From NCBI GenBank assembly GCA_033398695.1, contig CM065812.1:142172858-142236857 (forward strand): a stretch of DNA of 64,000 nucleotides, given 5' to 3'. Both the position numbers and the translations under genes were made by a program. Origin of the DNA: Orobanche coerulescens. Taxonomy: Eukaryota; Streptophyta; Magnoliopsida; Lamiales; Orobanchaceae. The notes beneath the pieces are model-generated. The model was not told where the DNA came from, did no database searches, and saw nothing but the letters and a program-made list of their open reading frames with translations. Position 1 is the stretch's first letter; every line of letters starts with the position of its first letter. Positions 1-8,849 of the stretch are shown in pieces.

Positions 1-1665
1 TCGTCTATTTCAGTTATGAATGAGTTCTTAGATGTATTTCCTGACGAACTACCTGGGTTACCTCCGCAGAGAGAAGTGGAGTTCACTATCAAATTAGAGC
101 CTGGAGCAGCTCCTAATTCCAGAACACCATACCGCATGGCGCCAACCGAGATGTATGAACTCAAGAAGCAACTGGAGGAATTGTTACAGAAGGGTTATAT
201 TCAACCTAGCGTTTCTCCTTGGGGAGCACCTGTTCTCTTTGTCCGGAAGAAAGATGGATCCCTCCGAATGTGTATTGATTACAGGGAGCTCAACAAGATG
301 ACGATCAAGAATAAGTATCCTATACCCCGGATCGACGACTTGTTTGATCAACTGCAAGGGGCAAGGGTATTCTCGAAGATTGACTTGCGATCAGGATACC
401 ATCAGTTGAGAATTAAGGAATCGGATATACCCAAGTCTGCTTTCAGGTCCCGGTACGGGCATTATGAATTTGTAGTGATACCGTTTGGACTTACCAATGC
501 TCCTGCGGTATTCATGCAATTGATGAATCGGGTATTCTTGGAATACTTGGATAAATTTGTGGTCGTCTTCATTGATGACATCTTGATATATTCGAAGGAC
601 GCAGAGGAGCATGCCGAACATTTGCGTGTGGTTTTGAGCACCTTGAGGAAGGAATAGCTGTATGCAAAGCTTTCAAAATGCGAGTTCTGGCTCAGGGAGG
701 TAACTTTCCTTGGGCATGTGATATCAGCTCACGGAGTTCAGGTGGACCCAAAGAAGGTCGAAGCAATCTTGGAATGGGAAGCTCCTAATAACGTGAAAGA
801 AGTTCGGAGTTTCTTAGGACTTGCTGGATATTATCGCCGCTTTATAGAGGGATTTTCCAAAATTGCTCGTCCGCTCACTCAGCTGTTACAGAAAACTCAA
901 AAGTTCACGTGGGATGAGAAATGCCAGGCCGGTTTTGATGAACTTAAGAAGAGACTGGCGACAGCACCTATATTAGCATTACCAGATGGAACTGATGGAT
1001 TCATGATGTACAGCGACGCTTCAAATCAGGGTCTGGGATGTGTGTTGATGCAAAGAGATAAGGTGATTGCCTATGCTTTTCGGCAGTTGAAACCATACGA
1101 GGTTAATTACCCGACTCATGATCTGGAGCTAGCAGCTGTAGTCTTTGCATTGAAAATTTGGAGACATTATTTGTACAGCACTCATTGTCAGATCTTTACT
1201 GATCATAAGAGCCTCAAGTACATTTTCAGTCAGAAAGAATTAAACATGAGGCAGAGAAGGTGGCTAGAATTGATCAAGGATTACGACTTGGAGATTCTCT
1301 ATCATCCGGGGAAAGCAAACGTAGTAGCCGATGCTTTGAGCCGTAAACCTGTTTCTCTTCGAGTGTTGGAAGCACTTACGTCCCAAACCAGTATTCAACG
1401 GGAACTAATCCGCGAAGGGATTGAAGTATGGGCACCAGGAATCCAAGGACAACTATATGTGATGGAACTGACTTCATCACTAGTCGAGGAGATCAAATCT
1501 AAGCAGTTGGACGATTCTCTGATCCTTCGGTTATGTGACGAAGTAAAGAAAGGAAAAGCCCCAGGATTCGTGATACAAGATGATGGAGTTCTGAGGTTTC
1601 ATAGTTGACTTTGTGTTCCCGATGATGACAATTTGAGACGAGCAATTCTGAAGGAAGCTCCTAGT
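1..1665 (+). pseudogene. Ty3/gypsy pol (RT-RNase H, start of integrase), broken
   Basis: One reading frame (frame 1) runs from the window start with two in-frame stops. The RT part has [19 protein letters not shown], the [12 protein letters not shown] block and the catalytic [13 protein letters not shown]. RNase H follows with [44 protein letters not shown] and [17 protein letters not shown]. The frame ends just before the integrase zinc finger (LCVPDDDNLRRAILKEAP, about 1609-1662). Stop 1 is TAG at 655-657, where A and D have CAG (Gln-Leu-Tyr-Ala-Lys). Stop 2 is TGA at 1606-1608, where both have an Arg codon. Both are C-to-T changes at CHG/CG sites. The 5' gag and protease lie outside the window. 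Tekay/Del assignment rests on similarity to A and D, which carry the chromodomain. Confidence 0.9.
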
Positions 1666-1794
1666 GGAACTTGTGATATTGTAATACCCGAGATTTCTGA
1701 TATGTATTTGGAACTTGTGATATTGTAATTGTTGCACTTTAATCTGAGTATTATTCTCCGTATCTCATAGTCCGGTGTTGTTGAGCGTATGATT

Positions 1795-2087
1795 TAGCGT
1801 ACGCTAACATGGATCCATAGCGCACGCTACAAAGGAACATTAGCGCATGCTATACGTGGTCAATTTGATTGAGACGTGTGGTAGGTGAGATCATGCACGG
1901 GGATCTTGGTCGGATTGTGTCGGGATGAACTTGGACGGCTTTCGGGAAAAGCCAAGTCAACGCCTTAGTGCACGCTACTGATATGAGAATAGCGCACGCT
2001 AAGTGCTGAGTACAGTGAAGTCAGTAAGCCATTAGCGCACGCTACGAGTATGGACTAGCGCGCGCTAATAACCATTTTCTATAAATA
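1795..2087 (+). promoter_or_regulatory. Palindrome cluster and TATA box in element 1 LTR
   Basis: Seven copies of a 12-bp palindrome-like word (TAGCGTACGCTA, TAGCGCACGCTA, TAGCGCATGCTA, TAGTGCACGCTA, TAGCGCGCGCTA) at about 1795, 1818, 1841, 1967, 1989, 2033 and 2056. TATAAATA at 2080-2087 follows about 13 bp after the last one. By position this is the U3 core promoter with upstream repeated binding sites; the promoter role is inferred. Confidence 0.6.
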
Positions 2088-2773
2088 GGACAGCATTCTT
2101 TTCGTATTTTCAGTCTTTTCTCTTCCCACATTCGAATCCTTATACTTAGAGTATTACTCTCTACATCCTAAACAGTTCATATCACCATCCTAGCTCGTGT
2201 TGAAGATTGTAGATCATTGAGGATTGGTGTTCAAGCCTTCGACGTTGGATTGCTTCGATTTCCTCCTTGTTCTTCACTACTTTGAGGTAGGTGATTCTTC
2301 ACCAATATTAGTAGTGTTCTAAAGGACGTTTGATCATGTTTTGCTAGTCAGTTGTTTCGTTTATAATCGAACATCACGTGTTAGAAGGATACTTATGACG
2401 TTTCGGCACTTATTCTTCGTATAATCCTTTGAACCTTTTTAGTATATGGACTCCTAAGCATATTATGTATCTTCAAACCGATCATGACCAGTATATGAAG
2501 ATTACCTAGTTTGTATGTTTTACGTAAGGAATCATATGTTTTGGGACTTGGAATGAACGGAACTTAGAATATTTTCTTGAAGATCAAGATGAATTATGGT
2601 GTAGTTATGATGATACGTATCCTTGTGTCTCGTAGTCATTTAATCCATAAAGGTCTTTCATAAACCTTATGAACATGATATGCACGGGGATGACATGTAT
2701 TATCACCATAGAATTCATGAGTTCATCATCATTAGATCTAGTTTTCTGCCAGTAGTAATCTGCCATGCACGGT

Positions 2774-2988
2774 TAGCGCACGCTAACATACGTAAGTTAA
2801 CGTGCGCTATTGGGGATAAGTTAACGCACGCTACGTTTGGTACGTAACGTACGTTATGATATCAGCCGAGTCAGTCGGCTGATCAGAGAGAACTGTCAGT
2901 CCATGGCTAGCGTACGCTAGGCTTTGACGATAGCGTACGCTAATAGGAAGGCTTAGCGCACGTTACGTAGAGTACGTAGCGTACGCTA
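2774..2988 (+). repeat. Second palindrome cluster in element 1 LTR
   Basis: A second set of TAGCGCACGCTA / TAGCGTACGCTA-like words, some degraded to TTAACGTGCGCTA or TAACGTACGTTA, lies about 700 bp downstream of the TATA-like box. A also has two clusters with similar spacing, so it belongs to this LTR family. Function unknown. Confidence 0.65.
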
Positions 2989-3357
2989 AGTGGTTCAGGC
3001 AGATTGTATATTTTGAGCTTTTGGCCGTAGACCGAATTGCTAGGCAATCGTTCGACTTGAGATGATTTGTATATCATTTCTTTTGTTAAGGTTCGAGCTT
3101 GCTACGTTGATCGAAGGAGGCGGCCTTCGAGTGTGTTGAGATCATTGAAGTGTTTCGTTCTTGCCATCTTCGAGGCAAGTATCGTAATATGTTAATATTG
3201 GTATTTTGAGCATGCGTGTGATTATTCATGTTGTTGAACATGAGATTTATTTCGTTCAATTGACATGATATTCGTTATCTAGTGTTTGTATGTTCATGTT
3301 GATGGACATGGCGATTTGGCATATATGTATGCATGAGTTATGTTGTGTTTGTTGTGC

Positions 3358-3521
3358 GATCTATACTGAGGGCACTGGATCGGATGTCCACCTCGTGTTG
3401 GTCCGACGGGATCATCTTGGGATCTAGGCTGAGGGCGCTGGATCATTGGACGGGTTATTTCCACCCCGTGTTGGTCCGACGGGATCATCTTGGGATCTAT
3501 GCTGAGGGCGCTGGATCATTG
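3358..3521 (+). repeat. Minisatellite in element 1 LTR
   Basis: Tandem units beginning GATCTATACTGAGGGC, GATCTAGGCTGAGGGC and GATCTATGCTGAGGGC at 3358, 3421 and 3493, 63 to 72 bp each, the third partial. Each full unit contains TTGGTCCGACGGGATCATC. A, B, C and D LTRs carry different tandem repeats at the matching place. Confidence 0.75.
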
Positions 3522-3640
3522 GAATACCCATGCTGTGTTAATGGAATCTTGTGGATTCGCATTATCGGATTCCGGTAGCGGAAGTCCGTGTAGTGTATCT
3601 TGTTATGTATTGTTGATGCATATTTTATTCATTTAAATGA

Positions 3641-3702
3641 TACTTGTACTAGCATCGTTTTGCTAACCCCTTCGGGGGTGGACATTTGTTTTGATGTTCA
3701 GG
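3641..3702 (+). other. Conserved LTR block with CCCC-UUCG-GGGG hairpin
   Basis: TACTTGTACTAG, then TTTTGCTAACCCC, TTC and GGGGGTGGA, ending TTGATGTTCAGG. The CCCCTTCGGGG part can fold as a tight hairpin. Equivalents occur in the LTRs of A, B, C, C2 and D with different loops but a retained C/G stem. The role is not known to me; an RNA signal is inferred from the retained pairing. Confidence 0.5.
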
Positions 3703-4009
3703 TAGCCGAGGAGCAGGGAAACAGCCACAGTACCGATGTGACGACGAAGGGGTTCAGTGATGTTTGTTGTTATTGGTGATTTGTCTTTCTTGGTTTGATT
3801 TTAGTACTCGAGTACGCGTGTCTTATTAATATCATTTCGATATGGTTGTATTAATTACTCGTTGAACCAGTTGTACGGTTTTGTAAACTTGAATTTCCGT
3901 GATATTGATGTTCTATATTTATATTTCTTTTAAATTAGCCTTGTAAATCCTTACTTAAAGGGTTTACGGCGCTGTAATTATTCCGAATATCTCAGGGTGT
4001 TACACGTAC

Positions 4010-4268
4010 GATGTCGTATTCGTTTAGTTGTACTTTATTTCCGTTGCAGCATATTCCCCGTTGTATGGAGTGTGTTGTATTTTGACCCCTGCGTGGGCAT
4101 GTATTGAAATTGAGTTGTATGTATTAATTGAAAGACCAAATCGGTCTACTGAGTCATTTTAGCCTTAAAGGCGATGTTGTGATGCTTGATTTTAGTTACC
4201 AGCCTGGTAGATCCTTGAGGAAATGGTCTACGGCGTGTAATATCCCTGAGTGGATTGGGTGTGTTACA
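4010..4268 (+). mobile_element. LTR 3'-end fragment, B-like family
   Basis: From GATGTCGTATTCG to GGGTGTGTTACA this matches the last ~250 bp of the B LTR (compare 36590-36848), including GACCCCTGCGTGGGCATG, AAAGACCAAATCGGTCTACTGAG and CAGCCTGGTAGATCCTTGAGG. Only the LTR tail is present. The rest was probably separated from it by insertion of element 1 and would lie left of the window. Confidence 0.8.
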
Positions 4269-4669
4269 TCTGGGGGTCACATTTGTCGTCCTATCAACAC
4301 CAGAGGCGGATGCATGCCTAACATGGTGGTGCAAGTGCACCACCAAATTTCATAAATAATAGACCTTTTTTCTTATCAATTTTTATCTTTTCTATTATTT
4401 TTTATTTGATAGCGATTAAATTAGTTTAGGAGTTGAGTTGTTCTCTTTTCTCTTACAACTTCCAATCAGTTGATAAATTATGTACTGCTAACACATTCTA
4501 GGTCGTCCCCAAATCGATATTCGTTGTGAATATTTTTCTGTAAGGTACCAAAATTCTTACAAAATACCTACAACCTTGCATAGACTAGAAATATTGTTAA
4601 ACGCACCTTATGTGAAGAAAATATTAAACACTACTTTTTCTAATTTGGTGTTATTTATTTTGCTCATGA

Positions 4670-5055
4670 AGAGCTTAATTAAATTATTTTATTATTTGAG
4701 CCGTCTTGGATTTTTTCTTAAATACTTGTTCCTTTGGCCGAATATTTGTGTAATAGGATGAACTTATTTTTTGAAGTACGTCCTAATACGAAGCTTACTC
4801 AAGCATTTTAGTTAATTAAATATTAAAAATTAATTTAAAATAATGTTGAATTGAAAACATTGGTAGCAGATCATAAGCATAGAAAATCAATTTCATACTT
4901 ACATGTCTCGAGATGAGAATGAAAGTTTAACGTCAAAAACTGTTTGCATCATATTCCATTGTCATCTAGTACCTCTAAGTATGGAACTAGGATTTAAAAA
5001 TGGACGCACGAGAATAGATTTATTTAAAAAATAGCGGAAAAGTACAAAATGCAAC
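4670..5055. repeat. Ancient duplicate of the Helitron/LINE insertion locus
   Basis: This segment is a diverged copy of the DNA flanking the Helitron. CTTGGATTTTTTC, then AATATTTGTGTAATAGGATGAA, then GGTAGCAGATCATAA here match 5622-5634, the join of 5645-5653 to 60779-60795, and the GACAGCAGATCATGAA near 60888-60904. The match continues to TAGCGGAAAAGTACAAAATGC, which aligns with the LINE target. It therefore shows the uninterrupted state of both the Helitron site (A|T) and the LINE site. Confidence 0.7.
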
Positions 5056-5438
5056 AAAAATATAGTTAAAAAATGTCGGACAGTCACCGCGACTTGGCAG
5101 AGGCACGTCTGCCCCTTGATATTTTTTTTATATTTATCTGATGCACCAGTAATATCCAACTTCTGGATCCGCCTATGATCAATACACAAGTACAACGCTG
5201 TGGAATAATATATGAATAATACAACCAGAATGATTGGAATAAGAGATCCTTCGTCGTCATCAGGCTCTTCATTGTTTTTGCCTTCCCATGAAAAGTACAA
5301 AAAATATATTTCGCTCCAAATGTGTAGTTTTGTGGTCATTAGACATCATTAAATCTGTTATTGTTGTCCAGGTTTAATTTCATATTTGATGGAGTTTAAT
5401 GTAAATAGTAGCATCCATTATGCATTTCATCCACACAA

Positions 5439-5476
5439 GTCAGATACTAGCATTTAGGTCAGATACTAGCATTTAG
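5439..5476 (+). repeat. 19-bp tandem duplication
   Basis: GTCAGATACTAGCATTTAG occurs twice head to tail. No further copies nearby. Confidence 0.85.
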
Positions 5477-5653
5477 CATAGCCTCGTGCATACAAAAGTG
5501 TTTTGCTTAGTCTCACACTTCTTTTAGGTCATCGTGGCTTCATTCTCTTTTGAGATCATATACCTACTAAACTAGGGAGAATTTAATTAAGCAATTTTAA
5601 TTATTTTTGGGATCTTGGATTTTTTCACCACTGCTCGCTTCTTTTATTAAATA

Positions 5654-5684
5654 CGAGGCATCATGGCCCGTGCGATGCACGGGC
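5654..5684 (-). other. Helitron 3' terminus and hairpin
   Basis: Stem GCCCGTGC / GCACGGGC with a 3-nt loop at 5666-5684, then 12 nt to the CTCG end. In Helitrons such a hairpin marks the rolling-circle termination signal. Only one copy exists in the window, so the tandem core repeats do not include it. Confidence 0.75.
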
Positions 5685-6762
5685 TTTGTTCACTATGATT
5701 AAATCATACTTGTATTTCAGGTAAAAAATATTCGGGTTATGTTGATACATTGATTTCTCTTGTATACGACATTTAAATGCATCAGTTTACTCATTACAGT
5801 CCGTTATCTTCTGATAGACAATACATCTCAACAAAGTTACAACTCACAACTTTGAAACGACAGTTTATTCCCTGAGCTCTTAGTTTAAGCAAGATTTTGT
5901 CCAATACCTCAAATATTAATTTTCATGCAACAATCTTAGGCAATACTAATAGCGATATAACTCTTCATTTAGAAAAAGTATATATATAGTATCGCTCGCG
6001 TATGAGTTATATATCCTTTTTTGTAATAATCATACCTAATTCTTCAAGCTCTTGTTCTTGTATACTCTTTTAGTCATCAACTATTATGTGACTTCGGCTT
6101 ACTTATTCAATAAGTTCTAAAATAGTATAGCTAACACGATATTATATCTCGAGATATATGGTTATCCCGTAGTATTTAAATATGAGTTATCCTTGTTTTG
6201 TAATATCGTACCTAAATCTTAACCTCTTGTGTACTCTTTTCGTCCTCAGTTATTATGTGACTTCGACTTACCTGATTCAATTAATATCTAAAAGATGTAT
6301 CTAACACGCCATTCTATCCCGAGATTTGTGGTTCTCTAGAGTATTTAAATATGAGTTATCCTTATTTTGTAATAATCATAACTAAATATGAGTTACAATA
6401 AAAAGTTATCTAACACGACATTTTATCTCGAGATTTGTATACAAATTTTTACCCACTTTTGGATAAAATCTATTTATATACTCCCTCCTTATATTATTTG
6501 TTCAAAACATTACAAATTAGTACAAAGTTACTTGTATAAAAATATAATCATATTTACATATTGTTACAAAATATTTACAGTATCATCTTGCTTAAAAAAC
6601 ATCATTTAGAAGTTCCAAGTATATATTGATATAAGTATAATTTTTTTATGGGCATACAACAAATCATATTTTATGTCGTACCAATTTTTCTTAAGACAAA
6701 AAGATAAGATTTTTTATATACAAAATTTCTAAATTTTTTTACATATAACTTTATATACAACT

Positions 6763-7952
6763 TGTTGTTGCCCAAAATATTTATCCGAAGATTAATACTG
6801 CTGGAAGACGGACAACAAACAAATGCGGGAGCACTTCCGAGAGAAGATAAATAAAACAAGATTTGCCGGGTTTGTTAGGCCCGGGCTTGAATGCTCTCGC
6901 GAGATGTTATTAATACAAATATTCGTGGATACAAGTATTAATGAGAGAAATCTAAATACAATGAGTGTAAAAAGACTCTGTTGATCCGGCTCTTGAGCGA
7001 AGCTCGGTGTTCTTCGTCCCGCCGGTAATCTGCTCGAGGAGAAAAGGCCGGGAGAAGTAAGACCGAAAGAAAGCTGTTGCCAAGAGTTGGATGTTAGCCA
7101 AGTGCAAGTATTGTTTCTGTATTGAGTGATTGAATCGTGAAGTTCCCAGAGAGAAAATACAAGTGCAGGCTGCCTTGTATATATAGAGGCTCAGAGGCCC
7201 TGTCCCCTAGTGGGCGATCGCCTTTCGGCATTTAATGCAATGGGGCGATCGTCCTAAAGGTTACGTGGGCTGCCTGCCAAAAGTCCAAAGCTACAGCTGG
7301 TGGCCAGTCGTGCGGTCCAATGAGGATCCAGCACGCGTCCGGAAGGACTGTCATAGGAGATCCCACGTTGTTGCTTTCGGCGGACTTTGTCAGTAGGTGA
7401 CAGGCTGTAGTCACATGTCTTGTCCGCCAACTCCTTTCGCAGGTCTGGGCCATGCTGGTAGGTGAGGTAGGTGACAGGATTGTCAGCGCCTTTTGTGGGT
7501 CTGCACGTGGGGTCAGTTTTGAGACTTGGTCTTTGCCGACTGGATGGCCATCGGTGGAGATCGTCATGATGCGGTCGCCTCTAGCTGGACACCGAGGATC
7601 GTTCTCGGCCAGCCACTGAAGGTCGACAATGGTCGGTCACCAAGGGTCGATCGGCAGATGCCCAGAGAGGTCGGTCACCAAAGGTCGATCGGCAGATGCC
7701 CAGAGAGGATCGTCCGCTAGTCGATCGCCAGGAGTCGGTCGCCGAGTGCCGAGTGATGATCGTATCTGAGGTCGATCGCTCGGTACCGAGACTTGTCCTG
7801 GGACCTTCCTTTGGCCGATTTAGCTGGTCCGTCCGGGTTGAGGCTCGGCCGCTCGATCGCCGGCTCAGACTCGCCTTGGCCGCCGGCTGACAAGTCGGCC
7901 GCTCGGCCTCGGAGGCGATCGCGGTCGGAAGGTGTTAAATCTTGACACAACA
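6763..7952 (-). repeat. E1 3' LTR
   Basis: 1190 bp, TG...CA on the minus strand. Contains a 38-bp tandem duplication starting at 7631 and 7669 (GGTCGGTCACCA...). Closely matches 10160-11343, with small indels and local differences such as 7332-7355 versus 10725-10750. Confidence 0.85.
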
Positions 7953-8849
7953 ATTGCCCCCGCCTTGCTCCTATGATGAAGACATGGGGCGAGGTGGATC
8001 TTCCGGTGATCGCGTCTGGATGAGGACGGGCGACCTTGCTTGGTGACTTAGGACTCGGACTTGGGCTAACATAGTCGATTGGCTTAGCTATCTTTCGGTC
8101 TTGTACTGCAAAAACAACATTGGCCGATCCCCATGGAAACTTGGTGGTTTCGCTTGCTTGAGGAATCGTGCACGCGGAGATCGATGGACCGACCCCATGA
8201 CCATGTCTTGGTGCGAAGACAATGAGTGTCTCGTGACTCACTTTATTATGAGGGTCCTCTGTTAGCCGCGCCGCCTTGTTTTTAAACGAAAGGCGTGCGG
8301 TCTCGGTCTAGAGGAGTCCTTGCGCGGGGCAGCGTCGGATGAATCAACTCCACGCCCGCGGCTTGTTAGCTCTGCTTCCACCTCGGCCAGCCATGGAGAT
8401 GGCCGACCTCGACGGTGTACGTTGAGACGGGGTTGTGGCACGTCGCATTGTCCGGGTTCACCATGTCAGATGATGAACCTTTGAGGGCGGGCGATCGTGT
8501 CCACTGATTAATGTTGGAGAGCCCTCAGACTACGCCGGCCTCGTATTTAAACGAAGGGCGGGCGATCTTGGCCGAAAGGGACCTTGCATGACCGAAGCAG
8601 CCGGTTCCATCGACTGCCAGGGCCATGGCTTTATGATGTGCGGTGGAGGCGATCTTATGCCTTAGTCCGTCATGTTATATGCTGGACTATAGATGGCAAT
8701 CGTGTCCTCCGAACTGCGGATGATGTAGCGTGATGATCGGCGATCGGGCTGGAAAACTGTCGATCGTCGCTCGGCTGCCGATCGCTTTATTCGTAGGTCG
8801 ATATTTGCGATCGGGCGGGAGATCGTCGTCCGGGTGCCGATCGCACTGC
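7953..8849. other. E1 internal 3' part, no coding remnant seen
   Basis: About 0.9 kb between the gag relic and the 3' LTR, where pol would be expected. G/C-rich with many GATCG words. No RT or integrase motif in any frame. The purine tract adjoins the LTR at 7953-7965 on the minus strand. Confidence 0.6.

Larger units (their letters stand above)
1..4004 (+). mobile_element. Element 1: Tekay-type Ty3/gypsy retrotransposon, 3' part
   Basis: Ty3/gypsy chromovirus relic entering from the left edge: reverse transcriptase and RNase H, the first residues after RNase H, then a direct jump to a 2.3-kb LTR. The integrase core, chromodomain, PPT and stop region seen in A and D are missing, so about 1 kb was deleted between pol and the 3' LTR. 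The LTR ends in TGTTACA at 4004 and DNA of another LTR family follows, so the element probably sits inside that LTR. The 5-bp target duplication predicted on the far side is CGTAC (4005-4009 here); its partner would lie left of the window. Confidence 0.85.
1680..4004 (+). repeat. 3' LTR of element 1
   Basis: A 2325-bp LTR. It opens TGTAATACCCGAGAT and closes ATCTCAGGGTGTTACA, which are imperfect inverted copies of each other. Its plan matches the A family: TAGCGCACGCTA-type palindromes in two clusters, a TATA-like box, GAGGCAAGTATC at 3172-3183, a roughly 63-72 bp tandem repeat, then the CTTGTACTAG...CTAACCCCTTCGGGGG block. The 5' and 3' termini also resemble those of A, while much of the middle differs, so it is a relative of A. 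No coding content. Confidence 0.85.
4269..5653. other. Intergenic DNA, no gene seen
   Basis: A/T-rich sequence between the left LTR fragment and the Helitron. I see no coding frame with recognisable domains. It holds a perfect 8-bp-stem inverted repeat at 4325-4344 (GGTGGTGC-AAGT-GCACCACC), an AGGCGGATGCATG-like word at 4301 and a related AGGCGGATCCAGAA on the other strand near 5165-5180 (possibly ends of an old transposon), the duplicated segment 4670-5055, and a 19-bp tandem duplication at 5439. Confidence 0.6.

Noticed and set aside
1680..4004. Solo LTR
   Set aside because: It directly follows in-orientation pol sequence and the flanking pentamers (GATAT and CGTAC) differ, so it is the 3' LTR of a deleted element.
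4325..4344. GGTGGTGC-AAGT-GCACCACC inverted repeat as a regulatory hairpin
   Set aside because: Single occurrence in decayed intergenic DNA with no gene nearby; no supporting context.
4962..5339. A 125-codon minus-strand frame with a hydrophobic stretch (GSLIPIILVVLFIYYS)
   Set aside because: No homologue or domain I recognise, and part of it lies in the old duplicated non-coding segment and in an AGGCGGATCCAG-type repeat. Chance frame is more likely.
6388..6609. 73-codon frame present in all three Helitron units
   Set aside because: Same reasoning: A/T-rich, conserved only because the copies are recent duplicates, no start context or domain.
7526..8241. Frames of 64-174 codons in both strands of E1
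   Set aside because: G/C-rich DNA with few stop codons gives long chance frames. They overlap each other on opposite strands and lie partly in the LTR.
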